NCBI GenBank assembly: GCA_025331125.1
Contig: JAOALB010000194.1
Location: 1-64,000 of the forward strand
DNA: 64,000 bases
From: Mycogone perniciosa
Lineage: Eukaryota > Ascomycota > Sordariomycetes > Hypocreales > Hypocreaceae
Direction: 5' to 3'
Shown here: positions 31,580 through 44,131 of the stretch, piece after piece
Numbering within the stretch: position 1 is the first letter of the stretch
How the letters are laid out: every line of letters begins with the position of its first letter
Notes under the pieces: model-generated
What the model saw: only the letters and a program-made list of their open reading frames with translations
The model's database searches: none
Told to the model about the DNA's origin: nothing
Translations under genes and position numbers: made by a program

Positions 31580-34526
31580 CTAAGCCGTATTCGTTGTCCT
31601 GGGGGGCAAATCCTCCATGTCGTCCATTACACTGTCCGAATATGGTTCCGGCTGCACCGGCGCAACGTTTTCGCTATTCCTATTATTCACCGCCTTGAAT
31701 TTGCTCGGCGTCTTCTTCTTACGGAACTGCTCCTCATCGATATTGGACTCCTCGCCCTCGATGACAGTCGGCAGTGGTGTGACTAGTTCGCCATCCTCAA
31801 TAGGGTCTTGGCTTGCTAGAGTTGCCTTCTTGGACTTCCTCTTCGCCGACGGCCGCTTTGTGGTGGCCTTCTTAGCAGGAGTCGGCTTCTGTGCTGAAGG
31901 TGGTGGCTCCTGGACCAGTACCGGATCAATGTTCATCTCCTCATTGGCCACTTGGGTAGTTTGCCCGTCTTCCTCCACGTCAGAGTTCTGAACAAACTCT
32001 GCGCTCTTGGATGGTGTTTTCTTGCCAGATACTCCGTTAGACGTGTCGCGTGAGCCAAGTTGTCTCAAAAGACCCAGCTCCCGCTCATCGTCATCGTAGC
32101 CGGCGCCAATGACCTCTGGCATCCCTCCCGTCCGATTATACTCGTTGATGACATATTGTGCAACTTCCTGCACCACCTTGGATTCCCAATCTGGAACGGT
32201 CTGTTTGAGACGATCCCAGAGCAAGACCTGAGCAGCGCGGCTCCATTGGCTGCGGAACTTTTTATCGAGCAGCTTGGACCATGGGATCTTATCATCGGCT
32301 GTGACAGAAGTGGCATTGATCGCCAGGACTAAACGATATTGCTCCTCCTCGTGCATGCTGGCAAGTTGCTGACGAGCTGTTTCGAGAGTCGAGAATGCTT
32401 GCTCGTCCGACTCAATAGGCTTCAATTCTGGCTCATCCACATTTGGCTCCGAGTTGCGGGATTTCGATTTTGAGCTGCGAGACTTGGGCTTTTTCTCACC
32501 CCTGGCTCTCATTTGCATGGCCTTCCACTTGGTGATGCACTGCAGTCGACTTCGTGTCCTTTCCATCTTCTCGCTGATATTTTGCCAGTCGATGAGCTCT
32601 TCATTTGGCCTCTGTAGTAGCTGGTTGTTTGGTTCACCCCTACGAAGATCGTCGAGTGCCTCAATAGCCTCCTGCACATGCTGGGTAAGGCGTGATTCCT
32701 CTTCCTCATCCCATGTGTCTTTGCGCTGGTTGGCACCGCACACAATGTAGTTGCGATATCTGTCCCGGACATCTTCGGGGTGGCGGTTGATGATGGCGGC
32801 AATCTTGGACCATGCTGTTCCATGAACATCGGTGAGCGCACTCAGTTCAGCATCTTGTTCAGGTGTCCATGTGCCTCGCGCAACAAAGTTATGGAATTTC
32901 TTGCGTGTAACGTTGATGACCTTTTGTCTCTTGCGATCCGGGCATTGGGCAGCAAGACGCAGCCAAAGCTCAGCATGTAGATCACCAGCCGTCGTACCAC
33001 CAGGTGCGTGTATCAGCTATGTTCATGTCAATATTACCAGTGAATTTATATGATCCCTTAGGAGGTCGTCTCACCTCATTCACCTCAAACTGGGTTAGGT
33101 CGTGTTCAGCCCCGAAGCTTTCCACAATCTGAGTGATTCGTGCAAGCTCTTCATCAGTAAATCGCCCCTGCGTATAGCTATCAGATTGACTTTGTCGTGG
33201 ATAGTCATCCTCCTCCTCCTCCGCTTCTTCAATATCGCTTCCAATGGGCTGCGAAAATTTCTCTCGCTTTGGTGTCACCGGCTTGGTTTTCTTTGTTGCA
33301 CCCTTTGGTCTGCCTCTTGACTTTGGCGTGTTTGCAGAAGGTGAGGGTAGCTCTGCAAGAGCTCGTCGGTTCTTTCGAGCAGGAGTCTCCGCAACAGGGA
33401 CTTGCTCAAAAAACGTCGGCTTTGATTTCTTAACCCGGGTGGATCGCCGCTTTTTTGGACTTGAGTTGGAGGCATCTTCCTGATTAGCAGAGCTTCCGAG
33501 GACGTCATTTGTGCCATTTTCAGTCTCTGGTAACTGATCACTGTTTGGAGCTTGACTGCTGACATGTTCACTCCATGCCTGCCGGGCAAGGCTCTCCACG
33601 TCATGATCACCATTGGAGCCTCCGGCTGGGTTCTCGAGAGATAGCCCATTCGTCTGATTCTCGCCAATATTATCTGTTTCTATGACCAGTTCATGATGGT
33701 CCGGATCCCGTGACGAACCGTCAATTGCCATAGGCGCAACTGCAGCTCGGAAGGGCACGCTACCCCCTCTCTCTCGAGCTTCGCTAGACGGACTACGACG
33801 GCGGAGACGATCAACAGTGGGTGAAGTCTCGTCAGGATTTGACGCCTGATCCTCATCTATAGTGTCGATGGCTCCATTTCCAATGCTCTTGGCTTTGCGC
33901 AAGAAAGTGGCGGCATGTGCGTCTCGTGAGACGGGTCCTGGGGTCTCTTCCTGCGTTCCCTGAACCACATCACCGGCTTCTTGGCCATGCGCTTTCCTCT
34001 TCTTCCGTCGCTTGCCCTCTGCGGAATCAGAGAGCTTGCGCTTCTTCCTTGTTTGTGTAGAGGGTACAGTTGCCGTTTCAAGTGCTTGCATCTCAGAGGT
34101 CAAATCGTCAATCTCAGCGGCCGATGGGTTTAGTCCCATGGGTGCCGTTGGAGCTGATTCCAGCTCGGGCAAAAAACCATTGGCGACTTGGCCACCCGGA
34201 ATATCGGTTCCTTGCAAAGATTTCCTCTTCGATTTCTTGCGCTTCGAGCCAGGAGTTTCAGTTTCCACAGCGGCGTCGGAGGCGCGAGTCTCCCCCTTTG
34301 CCTTCTTCTTTTTGTCGCGTTTCGCGCTCCCAGTTGGCGCAGGAAACACTAGCTCTTCTGGCTTTATCGATTGGAGCACCTGCGATGAGAAGGGGAGCTG
34401 TGACGCGTTGCTGTCGAACATTTCGAGATCCCCGAAGTCGGCATCCGCGTCAGCGGCCGCGCCATTGCTTTCGAAGTCTTCGAGACCGTGTAGTCCGTTG
34501 GCAGGCCGATCGTCGAGATCGGACAT
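31580..34526 (-). CDS. Myb-domain protein, REB1/TTF1-like
   Basis: Nuclear DNA-binding protein of 962 residues, resembling Reb1/TTF-I factors that bind rDNA terminators and block replication forks. The first 430 residues are disordered, with lysine/arginine clusters suited to nuclear import (KRKKSKRKSL, RKKRKLSD, GKRRKKRK). A short helical segment (TDEELARITQIVESFGAEHD) precedes the intron. The Myb/SANT repeats follow: first from about 531 (RGTWTPEQDAEL...AWSKIA), second from about 582 (KDTWDEEEESRL...ITKWKAMQ). The tail is again disordered, rich in Lys, Ser and Glu. Exons 34526-33075 and 33016-31580; the 58-base intron (GTGAGA...AACATAG) must be removed to join FEVNE to LIHAPGG. The frame is open upstream with an ATG at 34715; I prefer 34526 because the preceding part looks like leader. 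A general Myb regulator rather than a Reb1 orthologue remains possible. Confidence 0.85.
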
Positions 34527-35193
34527 TATGGCGATATGCTCGTCAGCTCCCGAATTGTGGTCGTCGTCGTTAAGAAGCCGCTGTTCGCGTCCGGCTCGAG
34601 GGAACTGTGGTGATGTCTTCGATGGAGATGGCGATTCAGAGACGGGCTGTGACCCTATTAAATACAGCAATTTCGAAGCTATTTGAAAATCGGGCCATTT
34701 GGTATTGGCAGACATCGAACAGAGCGTCGCTCTTGAGGTTGCGACTTGACGCTTCAACAGGCGTTGCCTTTTGCTGGTGTTTGGCTTGCTTCACCGTGAA
34801 TCTGTGGCGCAAAAATAAAATGGGACAGGGATTTTTGGGGGTTGCGACTTGGGGACGTTGGTGCCTGGTTGGTGAGGCAGCAGCGGAAAATGTCAGCCAC
34901 AATTCAATCGCTCCGACAAGTCTAAGTTAGGTACGAAATAATATCTACAAGAATTAACAACAACAAAAAGATATGAATTGTCCAGTCTATGCCCTCACTT
35001 ACAATAGGTGCCATCGTGGTGTGCAAAAGCTTCAACAAATTCTACATAACACAAAGAAGATGGTTGATCGTCGTATCCGTCCGTCTAGAGCCCGTCTATC
35101 TAGAGCGCATCTCATCGTCCTCTATTTCTCTATCCTGTTCCACGTCTCCTCATCAGCGAGCGATATGGGCCAATTGGCCCTTGATAATACCAA

Positions 35194-37207
35194 TTATTTT
35201 CCCTCATCGTCATCGGGCTGCTTCAACTTAACTGTAATGCCCTTGCGATTTGACTCAATCTCATACTGGCCACCCAAAACCAGATCCTTAGCCACCAACT
35301 CCCTGGTTCGTCCCAAGCTCTCAATGTCGCTAATTCTCTGTATCGTGTTTTCCAAATGCTCCCTGAACCCAGGGTCGCTGCATATCTCCCTGAAAGCTAT
35401 ATGCATGGGCACACTACTCGCGCGTACGTCTGCCTGGCTTGTAACGCTGAAAAGGTTCAGGCTGTCGAGGTCTCGGATGAAGTCGCATCTCGTCATAAGT
35501 TCTTGGGCCTTGTGGAAAGGGAATGTCGGTAATAAGTGACCGACCACTGGATCATATGTGCTAGCCATTTCATCCTCCTTATCGACGAGTGCTTGAGCTA
35601 GGACCATGGCAGCCGCCTAGAGGGGGGGAGGGGGGTATATCAGTAAGAGATATATGGCACTATGAGCAGTGGATATAGGATACTCACCGCCCACTTCTGT
35701 TGATCCATCACATCATCATCCATCTCTGAGCCCAGGATCCAGCACTGGTTAAGGAACCATTTCTTCTCCGTCTCCTTGATTTGATCGCATGTGGCCAGCA
35801 TGTCTCGACTCTTGGCTACGCGATTCAGGAAGCTCAGGCGGCCACCGACCCGATCATACACCTCCTCGAGCTGTTGATGTGTAGGGCGTTCTTTGAAGTA
35901 TCGCAAACGGTATTTATGCAAAGCAGTAATGGCCTGTTTTTTCGGTAGATCCCTCACAGAAAGAACCTCCATGCGTGTGGCCAGGAGCTTCAATCGCTCG
36001 TATACCCAGTAGTCGTCCGTGTTGAACACCATGGTAACAAGGTTTGCCGCCGCCCATTGCTCTGCTCGTTGCTGGAGAAGCTCTATCAAATCTCTTCCGT
36101 CATCGTTATTCCGAAGAAGATGCATCTGGTTGACAATAAGAACAAGTGGCTTCCGTCGCTCCCGCAACAGCTTCATGGCCACCTTTTCCAGCTTGTTTAA
36201 GGCTCGCTCGATGTCTAGGAGAGCTGTGGTCTCTCGTGGGCCGCGTTCGCTGAAATAACCACCGATGTAATCCTCGTGAAACTCGTAGTCCAGTGCCTTG
36301 CCCAGACGTATCCTCACAATCTCCAAGTTAGCATGGGCTTCGAACATGGCCACGCCGTCGCCGTCGGTCTTGCGCATGGCATCAATGAGCATGCTGCTCT
36401 TTCCTGTCCCCTTCTCTCCCATGAGCAGATAGTAATGACCAACCTCCCTACCGTCGATGATCCTATCTACATGTGATTGCTCCGGGCGCTGCACCCAGTG
36501 TTCATCCACAGGGCCAGTCTTGCTGGGGGCGTCCTTGGCGATTGCGGCCAGGTCGAGCACCGGGTCGCCTGGTTCAAAAGCATGGGTCATCTTGCTTAGG
36601 ACGAGCATCTTGTAGCTCTTGTGGTAGATATAGCCGGCTGCGGCAAATCCGACACCTAGCACGACGATGGAGGCCAGTGTGGTTGCCGCACTCTCACCCA
36701 CCTTTTTGAGTAGAGAGTCTTCCGCCCCTTTCTGACCAGCATACTGATGGGTTGATTCCCGCCATCCTTCTTCTGAAAAAGCAGTTAGCATACCCTACTT
36801 TCCGTGGCACAAAGGCATTTGGTCCAAGGGCCAAGGCGGCATGTTGACGGCCGCAATTAATGCTCAAAGACAGGTCCTTTGTCACGGCTCTTGTCTCGGT
36901 GATACATGGGAGGGCAATTGCGAAGAGGTATTGACGGCGTAGCAACAGCTATCTTTGCCATAGTATTCGCAACACCTCTATATACCTTCATTCGGAGCAG
37001 GCTCGCTGAGATTGGGCAGAAATGCCCAGAGCTGACAAGGAACGCAGTGTACGTACCAGTGCTACTTCTTTGAGCATGCTGAGTAGAAAACCGGGGCCTT
37101 TGCCTGCACAGGATTTGCCGCGTCCTTGTGCACCGCCCCAACAGTCTGGGGATAGGCGGCAGGGGGAATTGACGCGTCAAGCGAAAGCCCTGCTGCTGTA
37201 ACATCAT
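35194..37207 (-). CDS. Mitochondrial P-loop ATPase with membrane anchor
   Basis: 552-residue AAA-type ATPase predicted in the mitochondrial inner membrane. Exon 1 encodes a basic presequence (MMLQQQGFRLTRQF...RFSTQHAQRS). It is followed by one membrane segment (TTLASIVVLGVGFAAAGYIY) and a P-loop domain with Walker A GEKGTGKSS. The strand where Walker B should end in DE reads LVLIVNQMHLL, with Asn-Gln instead of the acids. Sensor-like VTMVFNTDDYW follows. The C-terminal third is helical (winged-helix-like). Exons 37207-37057, 36772-35688, 35616-35194, total 553 codons with stop. Intron 2 is 71 bases (GTGAGT, CTGAT, CTCTAG). Intron 1 is 284 bases, long for this region (GTACGT, GCTAAC, TTTTTCAG), so a small missed exon is possible. 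The exact role is not known to me; related fungal proteins are annotated only as ATPases. Confidence 0.83.
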
Positions 37208-38367
37208 GTTTGAAGAGTAGACGATGAACTGCTGTGCTTCATGGCTAGAATTTCCGTAGCTTGGAGTCGTCTTGTCTTTGATGGTGCCGATAGATCAAGC
37301 TTAAAAGAAAGGCCACGAGACAGTAGTACGAATGCTCGTATGCCATTAGCAACTGAGCTTTCCCAAAACAATGGAACCTGTGCCAACTTCAGCTGTCATG
37401 GCCCTAGCATTTCTGGGATCAGGGGGGCCTCACAGCGAGCTGAATCCACTGAAATCAAAGCTTAGGACGGATTTCCCAGAGTTGTTGGCGGCCTCAATAG
37501 CGGGACTCCAGCTCGACCCATTCCCGGGCCAACCTAATCTTTGTGGCGCGTTCCACCCATCGTGCATTCAATACTATTCCTCCCCTGCATGACACCCACA
37601 TACTAATATTATACGTACTACGGAGTACTCTGAGCAAGGGGAATTCTAATATTACCAGTACTCCGTATTAATGCCAGTATTACATTTTCACGAAGGTTTC
37701 ACTAATACAAAATGCTTCGTTTTCGTCTACGAGTACACATGGATTGGAAACAAACGCGCCCTGGTGATAGATTTAGCCTTCTTACTTCAAACTGCAAATC
37801 CCAAATTTACCACTCAATTACCTCTCTATCCATGTAATTCTCTATGCCCTTACGAAGTACTGGTGTGGAATATCTACGACTTCGAGTCGAGAGTGGTTGC
37901 GGTTCAGGTGTTCCGAGTTCTCAAGTCTGTGTTCTTCGGGTTCTTGTTAATTTGAACAGTACTTCCACTTCGCTAGGACAATAAGAAGCTCTAAATCTGT
38001 TCATGGCCATTGATATTGATGGTGGTCAACTCCAACTAATCTTCTTTACAACCAAGCTTCGAATCATTCTCCTATTTGGCAATTCTTCGAGGTTGTGAAT
38101 CACTCACATATAATACCTGAAAAGATGGTCCCCTCGCTAAGAGGACCAGATGCCACGTGAACTCGAAGTGAGAAGGGTTTCGGGCTGCCAGTCAAAAATT
38201 TGGGCAGCTTTGCCATCTGCACTTTTTTGACAAAAACAAAAGTCCACCCCCCTCGTCCCAACTCGGACTTCACTCAGTCACCTTCACCACCCACAACAAA
38301 ACAACAAAATTCGCAGCAAAACAGACAACTTTAACACTTGTTTATCATCGAGGAACCCCTTACAATA
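37208..38367. other. Divergent intergenic region
   Basis: Upstream DNA of two divergent genes. TACGGAGTAC near 37618 and TACTCCGTAT near 37660 are the only notable motifs. 38,190-38,340 is A/C-rich with ACAACAAAACAACAAAA, a plausible leader for the plus-strand gene. A 94-codon frame at 37671-37955 has no features I would trust. Confidence 0.5.
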
Positions 38368-41300
38368 ATGCCCCCTTCACCTTTGGAGCTGGAGGAGTGG
38401 TGGCTGACGGTCGGTCTTGATGCTCTCAAGAAGCTGGTCGACCGTCGCTCCATAGCACAAGCTCCTCAAGAATGCGGGTTTGCCCAGGCAGTTCATCAAA
38501 GGCTTCGAGTCTTTGATAATGACTCTAGGCTCAGGGATGAGCTTCAGTCTCGCATACGCAAATGTCCGACATTTAGGCGTCCTGAGCACTTCATTAACCC
38601 GCGGAAGAAGTTGAAAGAAGTCATCCTCATCATCTTCAAGAAGCTTGAGGATGGAGGCCCTGACTATTCCAAAGCGATGGATGGCTTGGGACTTCTAGAC
38701 GCGATAGAGATTCATCGACTTCGGCTGCTTGCCACCACCAAGATGGCTCTCGGCAAAGTTACCATCACCGCTGACCAAGTCGCCATGATCGAAGAACTAG
38801 ATCGAACAGCAACTACCCGCTATGGCCAGTTCCACATGGGATTTAGAGCATGCGTGAGTCTTGAAAGTCCTTCTTCTTCTTTGATAACTTATCTAAATGA
38901 TGGAACTTTTTCTAGGTACTGTTCCGTGATCTGTCTGAGGAGGTTCACAGCCGAAAGCCTCTGAAATCATGGCTCGGCTGAACTCACTATTTCCTGCGAC
39001 CATGCCCCTGGACACTCCAGATGATATTGATCTCTCCCCATATTCAGCTGGCTTGCGTGATAGCGTTCGGTTCTCTGTGTTCGAACACTTGATGGGCAAT
39101 GACCCGTTTAGTGATAAGCAACAACAGACAATCCACACAAAGCTATTCTGCTGGTGTGATATTCCAACATACGCTCTAGCCCATACAGCTTTGATGAGAT
39201 ACTCGGAAGAGGTACGAAAGCAAGAAGAACTGTGTCTCGAGGTCTTGAACTTGATCGAAACCAAAGCACCCGGCGCTACATCAGGCCCCGTGGACTCTTC
39301 ACACATCACTGCGTCAGATGGCTCGAGAATCATCACGAGTAGCTCTGAGAACAATAATGGAGCCGGCGCCTTGGTCGTCTCTCGCAAGCGAGCTTCATCA
39401 AAGTCAATCCCGTCTGCTCCTCCTGTGCCAAATCCTCTCCTTCAAGGCATGCCGGGACGAGAAATCTCCCCAGCAAAAACGGACGGAGCTGGCTTTGCCG
39501 GAGATACAAAAGCACCACCAATTTTGGTGTATCCCCATGACCTTTCAACAACTGAATTTGATCAACACCCACTTGCTAAACACCTCAACCTGGACTCGAG
39601 AGAATTGGCCCAGTTAGGACTTCTCATTCCCAAGCTACTCTCAAGTCGACGTTTCTAGTATGACCTCGACAGCGAAGATGATGACGAAGGGAACTCGGAT
39701 TCGAAGTTTCAGGTGACACAATACGTGAAGCTCCAGAAAAGGAGGTATTCTAGAAGGAGGGATACTGATATCCCTCCTGTACCACCTTTGCCTCCAATCC
39801 CGGAAGAACTCATGTCTACTATCACACCCAGTGGTCTCAGTAAGATTCTCCAAAATATACGATCTCGACCTGAGTTGAAGGGGGGAGCACCAGACAAATC
39901 CGTCGCCGATCAGCAGCCGGATAACAAGCCTAACGCCGCCACTGATACTAAGGTCAAGGGAAGAGGAAGACGGAACTCCTCGGTTGGACCTCAACCTGTC
40001 AATACAGGAGCGCGGAAAGGGGATGAAAAGCAAAAGTCGAACACACAATCTGATCTTAGCAAGGCAGAGACATCTAACGAGCTGGTGTCCAACAAAGCAC
40101 CCAGGCCAGAAGATCAAAATGACGAATTCTCACAACCGTCGGAGATTTCTCATGAAGACCTAGAAGAACTAGCTTATACGATTTCCAATCCACGGGTTTC
40201 CCCTATGGAGTACACCAGACTTTATTTCCTCGAGAAATCAGCCTCTGAGAGAGAAGGGCGACCTTGTGAGTTGCCTGCACCTGAAAAACTCTGGTTCTGG
40301 ACTTCACGATGGGAGACGTTCTTGGTTATTCCCAAACTACCACCTTTCATGAAGAGAACCTTTTCTAAATTTCTTTCTGAAGTTGAAACCGTTCCCGTTG
40401 AGGAGGTTGTAGAAGAAGAGGGTTCTGATGCTGAATCAGTGGCGACAGTGACACCTAAGACCCCAACGACCGATTGTCCACGTCTGTCGCTCAACCTAGG
40501 CAACCTTCCATCGTTCTTCCCTTCTTTGATGAACCTTGCTGTCCTTGATTCGGGAAAGCTATCGGATTTGACCGCGTTCGTCGACGAAATTGAGAAACCA
40601 GACGAAGATGCCAAAGTCGAATACGTACCGAATGAAGATGACCGCCTTGTTGCGAAGACAGATACAATGATGCGAGAAGCTTGTGCTGATTCGCCTGGTC
40701 CTCTCTCGGACACAAACCCCGTTACCGAATCGGAGAGCAATAAGGGTGTTAATGAAGCGTTGGTTGCCTCAAAGGCTCTCCATCATGAAGATGGAAGAGA
40801 CGGACTTGATCCTGATCACAAAGCTTTCAGCAAAAGCCCAGTCAACATCGGAAACAACAAAGACTACATCATGTGCCCAACTCCTATGGTGGGAGAACAT
40901 GATGGTCTCAAGGATGTCGATGACGATCTTTACGACGCCTCTTCAGTCTATTCTCAAGATAGCAACAAGACTGCGTTTTTAGTTGGCCCCAAAGAGAAGG
41001 AAGCCGAAGCTATTCCTCAGACGCCCAAAAAGCCAACTGATGGCGCCACGCTTTCATTGACATTGAACATTGATGAGGTCTCCCCAGCACGTCCTGGCTT
41101 ACCAACGAGTTACAGCTGTGCTTCATTCAACTCTATTTCCGAAGCGGCCACATCGATGGCTCACTTCCCTATCTCGCCCGAGCATGTGTCGCGTCTCACT
41201 TCTGAAGATATCGTTCAAGGGGTCATAGACAAATCCGGCGGGCTTCTGCATCCACAGGATGCCCATCAAGTTCAAGTTGTGCAAAGAGATAGCGGGGGTC

Positions 41301-43168
41301 AACCGAAAGCGTCATCTGCAAATATTTGGAACACTGGTCGCGAAGTCATGGTTCCAGAGCTTCAGCCGGCACCATTGAGACTACGCCAGAGGCCACCACA
41401 CTCCGATGTGGATGGAAGCACATGGCGCTCTGAAATTGAGTTGAGCTTGCCCAAGCAACTGAAAGCTGAATCACGAAGACAGCATGGTGATAATTCCAGG
41501 GAAGCATACCCGGGTATTAAGAGGGACGGTTCTGAGCATTCGTCTATGGTTGTCAACTACCGCCAGGGAAGCTCCGAGTCTAGCCAAGAATTTGTCCCCG
41601 GGAGAAGTGACATATTTCCAAGCCTCAACAGTTTCTCGGCTCAGCCAAAGACTCCCAAGGTTCGCCGAGCAGTATCTACTATCATTACACCTTCCCAGTC
41701 TTCTTACTTCAAGGACTGGAAAGAGTCTTCTACGAAGACCGCAGCTAATGACCCTTCAGGCTTCACGCCAAGTCACTCACACTCTAGAAGACGACGATCT
41801 GTTGCCTTGCCTGATTCTCCCACGTTGCCGAATTTCCCAGATTCGTTCATTATCAAGCCTGAGCCCCCGAGAGAGAATAGACAGGCGCCTCAGCCAGTAC
41901 AACCAAGAAAATCGCACAGCATCGCCGCACCCAAATTATTGGAGACAATGGAATCTCCAGTTGTGACGCATTCTCTACTTCAAACGATGCGAGATGTGCC
42001 CCGAGCCGAACGAACTACTCAGCCCAGAGTGAAATGGGCTAGCGATATCAAGCCCACAGCAGAAAGTAGCTTTGCTCTTCACAAGGCCAAGAGCCACGAC
42101 GCTTTTACCATCCTCCCGAAGTTCAAGATCATACGTGCCCCCGATGACCCCATCCCCCTCCTCGAACGTGACGACCCCGATGAGAGTTATGACGAGGAAA
42201 TATCCGGGCTGCCTCCAGTACGCACCCCTATTGAGGATAGTCATCGATTTTCACTTCAACGATACGACCTGAGTGCTCGTCGTCCGTCGGTTCCTGCTTC
42301 CACTCGAGTTGATCTGTCTGCCAGCCAAGTTACCACTCCGTCGCCTCCGATTCAGAACAAGAGCAGCGAGAATACCGGCACTAAATCTTCTCACACGACA
42401 TTTTCTTCATTGGGCAGCCTCTTCCGCAGGCGTACTAGACCCCGAGAGGTAGACCCTGTCCCTACCACACCGAAAACGCCGTCAACAGCCACATCCGCTA
42501 CGCACTGGAGACCCTTTGACGAACCACAAGAAGGCCCACCCTGCACGTCCACCTGACTCTTCGGTGGCGAGGAGAATCTGAAAGAGAAACAACAGCGTCT
42601 CGGATACTTCCAGGAGCGAGCGGCACGCGCATCGGCTGAGAATCGAGATCTACGAAGAGAATCGGGGAGTGATGGCAGAAGCTCTCGACTTGCTAGCACC
42701 AGCAGCGCCACAACCACTACAAGCAAGGAAGAGGTGCGACGCAAGTCAAGTGGTCAGTTGCCTTGGTCGCCTTGGAAGAGCAACAACAGCAGCTACACCA
42801 CTGATGGTCTTGCATCACCGCCCCCAAGGTCACTTTTGCCACCTGTGCCACCACTTCCACCACTGAGCCAGCTTTCGACTCTGCGAGCTGGTTCTAACAG
42901 TGGTATTGCTGCGAGCAGTGCCGGATCGCCGCCCATTACTCGTCATACTACTGCTGCTACTACTACCACTGCTGTTGCTGCTGCTGCTGCGGCCCCTCGT
43001 TCAGACGAGAACCAAGGCCAGGCATCGGCGTACAAGACGAAGAAGCCTCGCGGACTTATAATTGAAACTACAGCCAAGAAGCTGCGCAAGGCAAGCAGGG
43101 AGGTTCTACGATCATCGCGTGGCTCGAGCAGCCCGCCTACCAGCTCTCGGAGAATGCATCACTCGTAA
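38368..43168 (+). pseudogene. Very long Ser/Pro-rich gene with frameshift and two stops
   Basis: A single 4.8-kb gene seems to run here, for about 1,570 residues, but three lesions break it. Exon 1 is 38368-38853, then a 62-base intron (GTGAGT...TTCTAG) and exon 2 from 38916. Near 38957-38966 the frame must shift by one base to pass from LSEEVHSRKPL to IMARLNSLFPATMPL. The new frame then reads to 43168 except for TAG at 39656-39658 and TGA at 42554-42556; flanking text continues in the same frame across both (SSRRF / YDLDSEDDDEGN; EGPPCTST / LFGGEENLKEKQQ). Both stops could arise from C-to-T changes (CAG, CGA). The N-terminal 200 residues look globular and helical; the rest is disordered, proline-rich (IPPVPPLPPIPEE, LLPPVPPLPPLSQL) as in SH3-binding proteins. 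No known domain. Alternatives are a multi-exon gene with introns I missed, or sequencing errors. Confidence 0.6.
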
Positions 43169-44099
43169 GCCCGGAGCACATAGTGGCCACGGCCATGGGG
43201 ACGGCTCCAGAGGTTTTGGACATGGTGAGGAACTACTCCGGCGTTGCTAAGGGTTGTGGGCCGGGCGAGGATCTGATAACATTGAATGGTGCTTCTAAAA
43301 CATGGTGCTCAGGATGATGGTTTTGACTCTCGGGGTGTATACGGTCCGTTCGTGTAATTAATACCTCACAGGTGGTTTGGGGGGAGACGACAACAGAGGC
43401 CAGGATGAGATAGGTACCTAGAGAGTCAATCAAAACGGTTATGGGAAATATCACATCAAGTGATACAAATTTCATGCCTCCTCGGGCTATGCTACTTCTA
43501 GTTGCCCTGTCCTTGGGCGTGCAAACCCAACAGCACGCATGCAAGTCCTTTCGTATGTTGGACCCTCATTCGTCAAACCTCCGTCTCGGTACCCTGGCCC
43601 ATGAACAAACGGGATCATGCTCAAAGAGGGCATCCCGGACCACACCAACGAGACGGTAGCGAGTGGCAAGTCCGAAGTTTAGAGGGAGAGCCCCGCGAGC
43701 AGGGGAGGGTCAGCGCCGTCGCAGCTCCAAGCATCTATGGGCATGTAGGTACTCCGTACTCCATATGTAATACGGAAACTCCGTACGGAGTGCAAAAGGA
43801 AAACGATGTTGTAGGAGTAGACATCAGCCGTAGTACAGAAAGCATCATGATCTATCGTTGATGTAGTTAGCAGTAGTAGTATGTGCTCCGTATGTATGCC
43901 CTTGCAAACCCGTATGTCCGAAATCCCTCAGACGCCTCGGCGACCAAGACCTTTCGGTAGGGCAAGCGGGGGTTCCTTCTTGCAGACGTGGGTAACGGCC
44001 GTGATTTGCTCGATGCAGCGCGCAAGGTCAGGATCCCAATGCTTGACCCAGCTGCCAAGGTGAGGTCGAAGATCCGCCCCCGAGTTGCCTCACATCAAT

Positions 44100-44131
44100 G
44101 CTCAGGCCCAGGTCCAGGCCCAGGTCCAGCC
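44100..44131. repeat. 12-base tandem repeat
   Basis: GGCCCAGGTCCA occurs twice in a row within CTCAGGCCCAGGTCCAGGCCCAGGTCCAGCC (given in part), itself built of a CCCAGG/TCCAGG hexamer. It is a short GC-rich minisatellite inside noncoding DNA. Confidence 0.6.

Noticed and set aside
34973..35539. 188-codon plus-strand frame
   Set aside because: It is the antisense shadow of the last exon of the mitochondrial ATPase.
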